Positions 1 through 11,200 of a DNA stretch of 64,000 bases are shown here, piece by piece (the first letter of the stretch is position 1; each line of letters opens with the position of its first letter). Below the pieces are notes generated by a model that ran no database searches, was not told the origin of the DNA, and worked only from the letters and a program-made list of their open reading frames with translations. The stretch comes from Batkoa obscura (lineage: Eukaryota > Entomophthoromycota > Entomophthoromycetes > Entomophthorales > Batkoaceae). The translations under genes were made by a program, and so were the position numbers. Where the stretch lies: positions 56,892 through 120,891 of the forward strand of contig JASVEC010000067.1 in the NCBI GenBank assembly GCA_030770535.1. The letters run 5' to 3'.

Positions 1-660
1 TAAGTCCTTTTTATTTACTAGCAATAATAAAATACTTAGGAGTTCTTTAGCGCTTTTAAAATTTTTATACAAAAAAGATAACTTAAACATAAATGCGGAG
101 AACATAAAAAGAATGTTTTTTCTGTTGAATAAATTAATCAATTTTTTTGTAATTTTGACCTACCTAAAAAATAGAAAAAATAGTGAAAAAAATATATATT
201 AATTGCTTTTTATTATTTTTGATTAAATCTAAACATTAATATTTATCAAACGGTATCACTACTTATGTTCGCGATTAAGGAGATGGCAAAAATATTACTA
301 TTAATAATACTTGAAATTGGTTAGAAGTATCTAAAACTTGTAAGGATAATAAAAATGGCTATTAATATATTTATGTTTCAATTCTTTATGTGAAACATCG
401 TTAAATAAAATTTAATTCATTAAAAAAAATGCATATTCATTAGCTCCTCTATTTTATATTAAAAATTTTGGTTGCTGTTATTAAGTTAATTTAAGGATTT
501 GAATTTTATTTATAGTTTCGAGAAAAGTTTAAGGGCAAAAAAGTTAAAACTACACTCGGTGTATTATAGTTTTTCAAGAAAAAAGAGCAATTATTAATTT
601 TATAGTATATGCAATGTTTATTAGAAAAATAAAGATAATAAAGATAATAAAGATAATGAA
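1..660. other. AT-rich intergenic flank
   Basis: No gene, RNA or recognisable repeat was seen here. The segment ends with a short AAAGATAAT triplication (about 629-658) just beyond the stop codon of the minus-strand gene that follows. Confidence 0.5.
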
Positions 661-2481
661 TTAAATGTGGTAAACTTTGGCTTCAGGTAAAACTGACTCC
701 CATTGAGTTTGAGTTTTAAGCCAATCAAATAAGATGTTATATATACAATTGCAATTGTCCGGCTTGCTATAATTCGAACAGTATTTGGCAATGCGTTTAC
801 GAACCATACTTGCTTCGATTTTATCTCCAACCAAAATACCTTCGCTATTATACTCGTCATGAGTATAACATTTATTAACTCCTGAATATTTTTTAGGCGT
901 TAAATTTACATTTGTGAATAATTTCGAAGCACTAATTAAAGGAGATTCCAACTTATTATAAGCAACTAATGGTGATACTAATCCTGAGACATAACGTGGT
1001 GAGGCTAAGGTTCCAAGAGCCCAGCCCAATAAAAGATATATAACATAATCTGGAAAGTAACCGTTGGTGACAGCATCAACCCATACTGCAATTGGACAAA
1101 AACCTTCACGACGTAAAATATAGGCGATATTTAATCCATCACCGGTTACATTATCATCCACTTCTTGCCACAAATCATGCGATAATGTAACCAAGATCCC
1201 GATCAAATTGATAGATTCTACATCATCACTTAATTCAGGATGATTAAATGCTAAAGCACAAGCGATTCCGAAGCCACCAGATACCGATGACCTTAAAAAT
1301 GCAGTCCCAGGAGTATTTAATAACTCTTGGGTTAATTCAGTTGACCTGCCACCGACAAATTTACGCATTAAGATAGACAATATTTGTGGAGACCATAATA
1401 GTTTATCTGCATTTGTTATTTTTTTTAGTTTTTCAAAGCAAAGATTGGTACTAATCCAACCTGCATAAAAGTGAATAAAATCAGTAGTACCATAAACTGT
1501 GTTTGCTTCTTGAGCAGTATATAGGATCCAAATGGAAGATAAAAAGTCAATGATACTCATATCGCAATTACGAAATGCTAATACAGAAAAGGGATATGTG
1601 GCGTCAAATAAATCACTGTCTTTAAGAATTTTAAAGCAATAGTTGTCACCTATATATGAATCAAAATATGTCATCTCTTTAACTCTCTTTTTCTTTTTAG
1701 TGCGAGATTCATCACCGTCCTTTGGCAATTTACCTAAACTGCCTTGGACCAAAGAGGCTAAGATTACTAATCGATTTATTTTACCACCTACTATGCTGCC
1801 TGATATTTCATAAAGGTACTCAATCTGTCTCTTATAGTTATTAAGATCAAACCTGGCGTTGACTAATGACAAATCGGATGATGATATATTATTTTTATAC
1901 GTAATATAGCTATCATCATCAATAAACACGCTTTTCAAAAGCTTATCAATTGGGATATCCCAACTCGAGGTACTGTCATTAAGAGTGGATTGCATTAATA
2001 AAGGCAATGCATCAGCTTCAATAGTTGAGACAACGAAACTCAAAAAGGCATCTGGATTGCTACCTTCGTTTCTTGACAGCATTGAGACATTATTTTCATC
2101 GTAATGATTCCTGGTAATCATAAAATGATATCTCACCAACCATTTTAGCCTATTTTCGCTCCAAGACAACGATTTCCATGGATATTCTTCCCTTATCAAT
2201 TCCAATTCATTCAGATTGATCCCGCCACATGTCTTTAAATGGTTTAAGATGTTACTAAAGGCACATGATTTATCTTTTTCTGAGTATAAACAGCACTTGT
2301 TACAAGAAACTTTAGGAAATACCCTGTTTAATTGTATCATCTCATGATCGCTCAAACTTTGTAAATTGGTGGCATTGATAGTTAATATGTTACTGCCATT
2401 ATAACTCAAATAGGCGGTAGTCAAATTCTGGTTATTATTTCTGGACTTTAGATGTGGTGCTTCGATAATCCCGTTTAGCAT
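661..2481 (-). CDS. Orphan 606-aa protein with N-terminal Cys cluster
   Basis: A single uninterrupted 606-codon frame read leftwards from an ATG at 2481. Its length and mixed, non-repetitive composition make it a convincing gene in such AT-rich DNA. I do not recognise the family. Visible features: a possible metal-binding cluster near residues 59-85 (CNKC, a further Cys, then H..LKTC); a Lys/Arg-rich patch near residue 265 (TKKKKRVK) that could be a nuclear signal or surface loop; and a helical, hydrophobic C-terminal half without a clear signal peptide or membrane domain. Around residue 445 the stretch HDLWQEVDDNVTGDGLN loosely resembles the NSE/DTE metal-binding helix of class I terpene synthases (ND..S...E...GD..N). 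The key Asn and Ser are not matched and I see no clear aspartate-rich DDxxD, so an enzyme role is speculation. No intron is needed. The only close neighbour is the secreted-protein gene 3.8 kb upstream. Confidence 0.8.
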   Translation of the reverse strand: MLNGIIEAPHLKSRNNNQNLTTAYLSYNGSNILTINATNLQSLSDHEMIQLNRVFPKVSCNKCCLYSEKDKSCAFSNILNHLKTCGGINLNELELIREEYPWKSLSWSENRLKWLVRYHFMITRNHYDENNVSMLSRNEGSNPDAFLSFVVSTIEADALPLLMQSTLNDSTSSWDIPIDKLLKSVFIDDDSYITYKNNISSSDLSLVNARFDLNNYKRQIEYLYEISGSIVGGKINRLVILASLVQGSLGKLPKDGDESRTKKKKRVKEMTYFDSYIGDNYCFKILKDSDLFDATYPFSVLAFRNCDMSIIDFLSSIWILYTAQEANTVYGTTDFIHFYAGWISTNLCFEKLKKITNADKLLWSPQILSILMRKFVGGRSTELTQELLNTPGTAFLRSSVSGGFGIACALAFNHPELSDDVESINLIGILVTLSHDLWQEVDDNVTGDGLNIAYILRREGFCPIAVWVDAVTNGYFPDYVIYLLLGWALGTLASPRYVSGLVSPLVAYNKLESPLISASKLFTNVNLTPKKYSGVNKCYTHDEYNSEGILVGDKIEASMVRKRIAKYCSNYSKPDNCNCIYNILFDWLKTQTQWESVLPEAKVYHI

Positions 2482-3326
2482 TTTAAACTTAAAAATTTTT
2501 TTAAAAAAACAAACAAAGCTGATATTTATATTACGTAGAATAAGGTTCGTTAGTGATAAAAAAAATCCTTTTTGAGTTAGGATAAAAGTGGAGATAAAAT
2601 TATTCTTTGAGTACAGTTATGAAAAGAAGTAATGAAATAAACTCAATTAATAATAATAATAGGATTTAGTTTAGTCTAAAAATTGATATAATATTTAATT
2701 CTAGTTAACTATATTTATATTATTCTATATTTGCGGATCTACAATATCATCCTCTCGATTTGGGGTAGTTCATTGATTAAGTTGGTCAATATGATATTGA
2801 TCGAATAAGTTATAGATGTTGAATGATATTTTAATTTAACATATTTTATATTAAAACAATATTTAATAAAATGAAAATCAACGTAGGGATAAAATGATGA
2901 TGGAATAAAATAAGTTAAACAGCATATTTTCTCCACCCGTTTTTAAACCCAAATTGAAAATTCCTCCCTTATGAAATTTAATTTAAAATTTAAATAGGGA
3001 TATTAACAAATCATTATAAGTTTACCTTACATTCGTTCTATCCTTTACTCCTTAAAATTCAATTTATTTGAAATAGATTTAAGTATGATTTACTTTATGA
3101 TCTTATTATCGATATATAATTTGATATATATAATTTTTATTTTTTTTACCATTTATAATAAGTTTTGAATTTAAATTGATGATTCTTAATTTTAAATTGT
3201 GTTACACTTAGTATTTACCACAATTACTCCATTTAATAAAACAAAATTAAAATTATAAAAAAGCTGAGTCTAAATGAAAACTTATTTTTATTTCATGACA
3301 TGGGTTAATTAACTTATTTTTAACTA

Positions 3327-3430
3327 TAAGGGGATGTTTTTTTGGCTTAATCACTTTTTCCATCTTTTGAGCGTTGTTTGAGCGGAAAGATTGTTAGTAA
3401 AATTCTTAAGCAAAAAAATATATCCCCATA
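3327..3430 (+). mobile_element. MITE copy, mildly decayed
   Basis: GGGGATG opens and TATCCCCATA closes this copy. The internal core is altered to GAGCGTTGTTTGAGCGG. It is the leftmost member of the family in the window. Confidence 0.8.
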
Positions 3431-4910
3431 TATTTACAATAATAAATCTAGTAATAAAAATAAGTTATAATATAACAGTATTGTTCCTACTTTACAAGTA
3501 CATCCTATTTTAATCTTTGGTCCTTTATAGCCATCATCTCTGTGTTGAGTTATTAGTTTTTAACTATTAGTATGTATAAACAACTAAACAATAAACAAAG
3601 TTATTTAAATAATTATATATTATCAATATTGATTCTAGATTTAATTAAATTAAATTAACTTCTGAATTTGTAAAAATAGTAAGCTTATTCAAACTATGAA
3701 ATTAAGTTGGCATTTTAATGTACAATAATCACTTAGGAATTACTTAAAGTTGATTGGCTGAATCTGTTATGAAACCCTCTAAACCCGACCTTTTCTAGAA
3801 GTATATTCCATTATAAAGACAGTAGTAAGTTTAAGTTACAACTTGCAGCTTTTAAAATTATTGTGTTTAATTTAATTTTATGGTTAAACTGCTTATTTTT
3901 AAAATAATAAATAACCACTGAACTATACAAGCCTAAAGTTAATTTTATAGGTTTTTAAAGCATTTGTAATTTATGCTACTAATGAGTTTATTTGATATAC
4001 TATAGATCCTTAAAAAATTCTTATTTAGAATTCTTTTTAAAGTTGTTATCATAAGAACAGTTTTAAAAAATCAAATGTACTAAGCAAAATACTTTTTTAA
4101 TATCCTTTTAGCGCGTTAATTTATGTTTGAACAAGTTCAATAACAGTTAAAATTAAAAAGTTTCCAGTTTAATTTTAGGTTTAAGTTTCAAAATCTACAT
4201 ACAAATCTATTTTTTGGTTAATCATTTGTCCATTTTTATGTGACGTAAAATTTAAAAATTATTTATCAAGTACTGAATAATAAAACATTCACATATGTCA
4301 TATTCGATATCAAATATAAAGAAACCTATTTTCATAGCGTTTATATTTAATCTAAGATGATTTTAAGGGACTAAAATAGGAAAAAAGTTTATCCTTAGGA
4401 TCAAGTTAGCTTATTTTGAAAATGATAATACAAGAACTAATTCAGCAAAATTAAAAAGGGGCATTTATTCATAAAATTAACAAATTAATTAGCTAACGTA
4501 AATTTGAACTTATGAGCAAGTATAAGGGCAAGAATCATTTACTCTCAGCTATTAAGAAACAAGGAAAAATTGTCTATGACTGGGTAAATGACTCCTATAC
4601 TTATATTTACTTAAATTTAAATCTATGTTATTTAATTGAAAAATATTTTTAATAAATGTATTATTAAAACATTTGCCCTTCTGAGTTCAGGACTCAAAAA
4701 ATGAAACGTATTGTTAGAATAATAATGTTTAATAAGTGTATTTTTGTTATTTATTTTTAAACTCAAAACTTTTATTATATTATTTTTAAAAAGTTTACAA
4801 CAGAATTGGTTTCTTGTGTATTTTTTATTATAGATAATGTTAAAATATTTACTTAATAAACTTAAGGTTTTTAGTATATCATAGCAACTTTATATATCAA
4901 GTACCTCAAC

Positions 4911-5014
4911 AATGTACTTTTATTTTTTTAAGCTTCATCATTTTTTCCATTTTTTAAGCGCTATTTAGTGGAAAAATTGTTAGTAAAATTCTTAAACATA
5001 AAAATACATCTCCA
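4911..5014 (+). mobile_element. MITE copy with eroded ends
   Basis: The central block TTAAGCGCTATTTAGTGG and the TTAGTAAAATTCTTAAAC block are clear. Both termini have lost their G/C runs (the right end reads ATCTCCAA), so this is probably an old insertion. Confidence 0.75.
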
Positions 5015-5399
5015 ACTTATAACATATTTGTTTGAAAAAACTACATCATTCAAATATTTATTATGTAAATAGTCATAGAGCAACTTGTAATTAGGTGTCT
5101 TTTATCGCTTTTGATTTGTAGCTTAAAAAAATTTAATAGGAATATAAGAACTTCAGATTTTAATATAGCTTAAGTTCATATTAAAAGATTTCAACTAAAA
5201 ACTAAAAACAATGAAAAACTTTTAACTGCAACCTCCTCTAATTTATTAAAAACAGCTAATATGTTAACTTGTAGAATAGTAAAAGTAATTTGAAAGGCTT
5301 CTCAGTTTCTTGGTCTTTATTACAAAAAAATATTATTGAAGCAAATTGAGTATAAGTGCTATATTTTTATTAAATAAGTATTAGATTATTCTCCCCTTT

Positions 5400-5720
5400 C
5401 TAATTAACTCTTTCTAAAGCTCTTATCCTCTCAACCGATTCATAGGCCTTACACAAAAGCTACACAGCTTTGCAATCTTACCCGCCTGCGAGAATAACCC
5501 CCAACTCGACCCCCATCCTCCTACTTATTATTTGGGACTCCATCTGAAGAACAGAGATCAAATAGATTTCATTTTATCTTCCTAATCCTTCTAAAGGTCA
5601 ACAAGCTTTGGACTTGCTTCCTATCTTGCCAAGTGGTTCCTCTTAATAGCTTAATCCCTTAAATTTACTAATTTGAGTATTTTATCTTAGTAAATAAAAC
5701 ACTTAGGGCCTCAGTCTTTC
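5400..5720. other. GC-richer patch of unknown nature
   Basis: About 300 bp with markedly more C on the plus strand than the surroundings (for example CCCGCCTGCGAG and CCCCCAACTCGACCCCC around 5480-5515). No open frame of useful length crosses it, and I recognise neither an rRNA nor a tRNA. It may be a relic of a coding or structural-RNA gene, or a fragment of an unrelated element. Confidence 0.35.
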
Positions 5721-5905
5721 AAGAGCAAAAAAAAAATGATGAATATTTTCAATAATTTCTTGGCACTTTGCTCACTATCAAAGTCATCACTTGTTTAAAT
5801 GGAGTATTAGATTAAAAGTAAGATATTTTTAGAAATTGTAAAATAAAGTTTTAAAGGGCAAACATCTTTTTGAAACGAACAAGTATTAAGTTTATTATTA
5901 CGAGA

Positions 5906-5969
5906 GGAGGTCAAAAAATTCTCACTCATATCTTCTTTGATCCACCCATTTTAGAACTTTTTGACCTCC
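5906..5969. repeat. Inverted repeat, 16-bp arms
   Basis: Arms GGAGGTCAAAAAATTC (5906-5921) and GAACTTTTTGACCTCC (5954-5969) pair with one mismatch across a 32-base loop. It lies about 285 bp beyond the stop codon of the secreted-protein gene. It could be a transcript-end hairpin or the remnant of a foldback element. Confidence 0.6.
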
Positions 5970-6253
5970 CCACATATTATTTTGGTAAAAATGGTAGAAG
6001 AATTGATATTAATTTTAAAAAAAATAAAAGCGAATTTCAACTCTAATTTTAAAAAAACATGGGACAAAAACTATATGCTTTTTCCATTAATTATTTCAAT
6101 TTTATTTACTAGCCAAAATTCAAATAAAAGAAGGAAATAGCCATTATAAAGCAATACAAATGTCCCCTTATTAAGCTACTCGAGCTATAATTATCAAACA
6201 CTTGACGACTAAAGTGATTTTAGCTTTAATAGCGAATAAATAATAACCTGATT

Positions 6254-6685
6254 TTACCTCATCGTTTTTATAGTTAAAGAAGCGGTACTGATGCTATTAC
6301 TGCTCTCAGTCTCTGTTTCTGTTGAACTAGAACTTGAAGAAGTTTTAGCTTTCGGAGAAGTTTTAGTTAAAGTTTTAGTTGCTGAAGGCGTTAGTTTACT
6401 TGACTTGATAGATTGAGAAGAACTAGTAGCTTTAGAATCAGAGTGTTGCGTTTCCTTTGGTTTACTAGTAATTGTTGATGTAGACTTAGTGGATTTAGGC
6501 TTGGGCTGAAATGCGGTAGAAAAAAACTGATCAACATCTGAAATTGCAGAGTCAATACCATCAACAAAGTCCTTAAAGATGGAAGACTTTATATGTGGTT
6601 GAGTGGACTCAGACAAGTATGATGTTAAAAACATGAATAATAAGAAGTAGAATAGAAAATTAAGCTTCATCTGTTTTGATGTCAA
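6254..6685 (-). CDS. Small Ser/Thr-rich secreted protein
   Basis: A 143-codon frame. If translation starts at the second ATG (residue 6, MKLNFLFYFLLFMFLTSYLS), it begins with a textbook signal peptide of about 20 residues. The first ATG merely adds MTSKQ, so the second may be the true start. Residues about 35-60 form a modest hydrophilic segment with DFVDGIDSAISDVDQFF. From residue 62 on, the protein is almost all Ser, Thr, Lys and Pro, which is typical of heavily O-mannosylated fungal wall or secreted proteins. It has no cysteines in the mature part, no GPI-like hydrophobic tail and no recognised domain. It could be a wall protein or an effector-like protein; the sequence does not decide. 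Confidence 0.7.
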   Translation of the reverse strand: MTSKQMKLNFLFYFLLFMFLTSYLSESTQPHIKSSIFKDFVDGIDSAISDVDQFFSTAFQPKPKSTKSTSTITSKPKETQHSDSKATSSSQSIKSSKLTPSATKTLTKTSPKAKTSSSSSSTETETESSNSISTASLTIKTMR

Positions 6686-7001
6686 TGTGAATAAAACCTT
6701 AAGGAAATAAAAGTAGTATAAAAAATCGTTTTATCTTTTTCATTAATATCACCTGATTTTGTAAACTTTTGGATGATTTTATATTATTCAGTTAATAAAC
6801 TGTTTTCTCACCTTTATATTTTTTATTAGTTTATATATTATTTGCTTAATCTTTCTTTTTTTTTAAATATTAAAATTAATTTTATAATTGTACACATAAT
6901 ACCCTGCATGATATTAAATATTTAAAATATCTATTCAAACTGAAAAAGTACAAAATCAATAAATTTAAAACTTTTCATTCATTGTTGGCTAAATCTAAAA
7001 A
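6686..7001. other. Divergent intergenic region
   Basis: A 316-bp gap between the divergently transcribed secreted-protein gene and the Trs33 gene, so it should carry both promoters. It is T-rich and A-rich, with no motif I can assign. Confidence 0.4.
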
Positions 7002-7894
7002 ATGGAAAATGAAAACACTAATATAAGCCACCTCAACCCAGCCGAATCCAAGCCACGATTTGAAACCTTACAACAAGAACTTGTCAATATAAGCTTAGGA
7101 ACCACAACCAATAGTGTTCATTTAATCAATAATACGTGTCTAACGCTACTCCTTTTAGAGTCTGTAAGCTTATTTTTAAACCAAGCTGTTTCCAGTGCGC
7201 CTTCAAAAAAGAACACAATTTTAGAAAAGACGTATAACTCAGCTTCAATTATAAGTACCCCTTTACCTTCTAATTTAGGTACCTTTCAACTTACTCCAGG
7301 GATTGTTAAGGACAATGAAAATAATCTAAATCGAGAAATGTTGTATTTTAAATTAGAGAATTTAGGATTTAGAGTTGGGATGGGATTAGCGGAAAGGTAA
7401 TAATAATATAAAGCCATATAGATATATAGCTAATTTAGTCGATTATAGATTCACTTTAGATAAAGAGCTATTCAATGATACTTTAGATATGGTTAAATTT
7501 ATTTGTAAAGAATTTTGGTTACTTTTATTTCAAAAACAGATTGATAACTTGAAAACAAATCACCGAGTAAACTTTAATTTTATATCGAGTTTTATTTAAA
7601 GTCTTGTTTCTTTACTTTTAGGGTGTTTATGTATTAAATGATAATAACTTTAAATGGTTTCAAACTTTGTCGACCACTGATCCTTCAGCTGTTACTGCTA
7701 GGCAATCTATTATTGTAAACTTTTTTATGTTTTAATTAAATTGAATTTAAAACTTTAAATTATAGTATACTTGGTTTCCATGTGGGCTAATAAGAGGTGC
7801 ATTATTTGGATTAGGAATTAATGCAATTGTAGTAGCAGAAGCAGTTACCTTACCCCAATGTACTTTTCAAATTAGAGTGGGTAAAGAGTCTTAA
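7002..7894 (+). CDS. TRS33: TRAPP complex subunit Trs33/TRAPPC6
   Basis: A four-exon gene: 7002-7396, 7449-7566, 7622-7714, 7766-7894. The introns are 50-55 bp with GT-AG ends, and the joined frame is 244 codons plus stop. Family signatures run through all exons: [15 protein letters not shown], then [20 protein letters not shown] with FW and [12 protein letters not shown], then [10 protein letters not shown], then [15 protein letters not shown] with [15 protein letters not shown]. These match the conserved core of TRAPPC6/Trs33, a small alpha/beta subunit that heterodimerises with Bet3 in the TRAPP vesicle-tethering complexes at the Golgi. The protein is longer than the ~150-aa animal form because of a ~90-residue N-terminal extension and spacer (residues about 75-118), as in other fungi. 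The ATG at 7002 is the first in frame. It is convergent with the Myb gene. Confidence 0.93.
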
Positions 7895-8258
7895 TCTCGT
7901 AATTTGATTTCGAAATTGTTTTTTATTGTTATTATTATCAAACTTTCATAATAATATCATTAAGGATATATCTACGTTCTTTTTTTCTTATATAATCAAA
8001 ATTAGTAAATAAAAGTAAATGCTTATGGTTGATTTGCAATTTGAATTTATCCTACTAATTCATATTACTAATCCTATATAAAAGCAACTAAAGTAAAAGA
8101 CAAACACAATAAAGGACACAATAGAATTAAAAAAAATACATTTACAGCATACAAATTTAATTGAAAACCAGGGGATAAACCCATACTCTTAATCATTCAA
8201 TAAATTAGGAGTTACTAAAAAATTAATTACGCTTTTTTTCACACCCATTTTAAAATAC
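7895..8258. other. Convergent intergenic region
   Basis: A 364-bp gap between the 3' ends of TRS33 and the large Myb gene. It is AT-rich with no repeat or RNA gene seen, and presumably holds both 3' UTRs. Confidence 0.4.
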
Positions 8259-11200
8259 TTACTCCACGTACAAATCCTTCATAATAATATAAGGTCCCAT
8301 ATCTTCTTTATTATTCCTTCTTCTGGTATACTCATTCTTAGCTTTTCTGAATAAGGCTGCTCGATCCCACCTTTGTAATCTAGCTTTAGGACCCTTAGCT
8401 TCATCTGCTTTCTTGATATCTGCCCACTGCCGTCCATACTTTGACATATATTTTGTAAGAGCATCTACTTCACTCAAATACCATTGCCTTTTGCCATTAT
8501 TACTACGTCCCGCCTTTATCTTTTTTCTACTTGGACTACCACTGTCACTACTTGAAGTAAGAGCTTCTTGATCAAGGATGTTTGGCTTAGTATTTCTACC
8601 ATTTACAAAGGATCCTTTTGACCTCAGAGCACTTCCCTTCTTTTGGTCTTCCTTTTTAAAACCGTCAATAACTTTTCCCCCATCTTTAGATGATCGTGAG
8701 AACATAGGTTTGCTGCCACTTGCCAAGTTTTGCTTTGAGCCTTGTTTGATTTTGTCTGTTAATGAGTCACTAGAAGTAGAAGATAATCCATCATCATGAT
8801 TTAGTGAGTTACTATTTTTAACTGGTTTATCATTTTGACTAGCAGGCATTTTGTATCCATACTTATTAATAGCAACTTTTGAACGCCTAATTTTGTTTGA
8901 TCTTTCATTACCTAATTCAGAATCTGAAGAGGTAGAAAGCCCATCATTGTAATTGCTTGAAGATCCTTGACGATGCTGTTTGTTAGGCTTATTATGTTCA
9001 TTATGTTTTTTGATATCTGATAACTTAGGTTTGTCTGACTTTAAGTAATTAAGCTTCAATTTTGAAGTAGATTGTATTTTTTCAATATCTGATTCTCCTG
9101 TTAAACTCGAATCCGAAGTAGAAAGCCCATCATTAAACTTGTCTGATGGATCATAAGTGTTTCTTCTAGAAACAGAGTGTTGGCTTGTTCTTGAATCATG
9201 TGTTTTTTCTCCATTGTTCTTATGATTAGCCCTTTTATCTATAACAGAACTGTCTCCTCCTTTTTTTGAAACAAAACCTTGATGATACTTTATGATTGGT
9301 TTAGATTTAATAAGTTCCTTTTCTTCAACCTTATCACTTTTGTGGTTCAATGACTCAACTAATTTAGCATTTGGTTCAACAACAGTTCGAACGTACTTAT
9401 TACGGCACGAGCTCCTTGTACGTCCCTTTAACTTATCATCAATTATCCCATTTTCTCCATGATACTCAAGGATTCGATCCCAGTTTTCTCCATGCTTAGC
9501 CACTGCTTTTAATAACACTTCAATAGATTCTGGATCCCAAGATTTACATACATGCTTCTTGCCTACAAGTCCATTACCTCCTTTTCTTTTACTTTTAGAT
9601 TGAGTGCCTGTTGTTTGAGGGGTTTTAGCATCCGAAGTTTTTCTTGTTACGACAGGTGATAGATTTGGTGATTCTCTACTTTGGCTACTTGAACGATTTA
9701 ACTTAGACTCAACTGATTTGCTTTTTTTATCACTGATATATTGGCCCTTCTCAATTTTGTACTCTTTTTGAACTTTTTCTGGGATTCTTTGTCCTTTTAA
9801 AAGGATTTTATTTTCACTTTTGGCTTGATGACAAGAGTCCATTGGTTGTTTACCATTAATGCGTCGACTATCATGTCTATTACTTGAAACATAGTCACCT
9901 CTTTTTTGATTTTCATATTTGCTATTTAAGCTACACTCACGTACTTTGGTATCTTTTGAATGATAAATATCTCTTTCATTCTTTTTTGTATAATCAACAT
10001 GGATTTCTTTACTATTTTTAATATTCTTAGAAGGATAAACATCCCACTCCTCGTCTCTTGCTCGATTAGTCAAAACATCCCCTCTGGTTTTTGTGTCTTT
10101 CGATCTATCTCTAAAACTAGGTTGATCTTCCGATTTTTTTACATTATTAGTATTTTTGCTCACTTTTTGTACTTTTTGTCTTTCATAATCAAAAGTTTCC
10201 TGATTTTTGCCCACTTTGCCATCTTTAGTACAGCTTGGAATTGGAGAAATAATCCTACCATTACCTTTACTAGTATGTTTTGAGATTTTGTCTTCAGAAT
10301 AGAATCTGTCTCTACTTCTGCTACCATTTTTTATGTGTTTGCCTCCAGAATATAATATGTCCTTATTCTTATTACCGTTATTTAAGCCCTTAACATCAGA
10401 GTATAATATACCGTTATTTTTATTTCCATTACTTGGTACTATCTTCTCAGAAGAAAAAGCCGCATCATTTCTACCACTATTAGTTGAAACTTTGTTCTTG
10501 GAACAAGTGTTCTTATTTCTATTAGTGTTATTTGAGCCTTTATTCTCGGGATAAAATGGACTGTGTGAAGTTTTATCGTCTGAATAATATGAAGCATTTG
10601 AAATTTTATTTTCGTCATTTAATATATTACTTGAGGCTTTAACATCAGCAAAAAATGGATGATTTTTATGAAAATCCGAAGTTATTGGTAATTGTGCACT
10701 TTCCCAATCATCATTTGGAGCATTATTTAACTCACCTCTATCTTTTATCTCAGAACCATTGTGTAAGTCTAGCTGCATACTTTCCTCTTCCTTAAACTCG
10801 CATGATGAGTTTAGTTCTCGAGCCTTGTTAGTTTTGCCTAACTCATTAAGCGAATTCGATTGTTCGACTTTTTCTGAAATTTTATTAAATCTATTTGATT
10901 CCACAACTTCTTTATCTACCTTTGGACTTTTATTGCTGCTTTCATTAAACTGAAGTATCTTAGCTCCGTTTTGAAACCCAAAGCTTGATTCATACCTAAT
11001 AGTTATCTCCTCATCCTCTTTGATATGTTTACTTAACAAATTATTCCTCCAATCATGATAAGATTCGTCCGAATTTAAATCTAAATTGTCTAACTTTATA
11101 GAATCATCTGACATGTCACTTTTATAACCGTTATAATTATTTTGATCAAATTCTTCCACAAGTTTTTCATTGACTGAGTTATCGTCTGCTTGTGGGTTCA

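Larger units (their letters stand above)
2482..5399. other. AT-rich intergenic DNA with two MITE relics
   Basis: About 2.9 kb without a supportable gene. It holds two decayed MITE copies (listed separately). A 65-codon frame at 2739-2936 has biased Ile/Tyr/Phe composition typical of chance frames in AT-rich DNA. Confidence 0.5.

Noticed and set aside
1-60. Possible MITE scrap (TTTAGCGCTTTTAAAA) at the window start
   Set aside because: Only the short AGCGCTT block matches; neither ends nor the ACTAAC block are convincing.
2739-2936. 65-codon minus-strand frame
   Set aside because: Biased Ile/Tyr/Phe composition, no signal or domain, no neighbours in an operon-like setting; expected by chance at this AT content.
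8578-10953. Several plus-strand frames of 60-107 codons antisense to the Myb gene
   Set aside because: They mirror Ser/Lys/Asn-rich codons of the real minus-strand gene, which has a continuous frame, introns and recognisable Myb domains.
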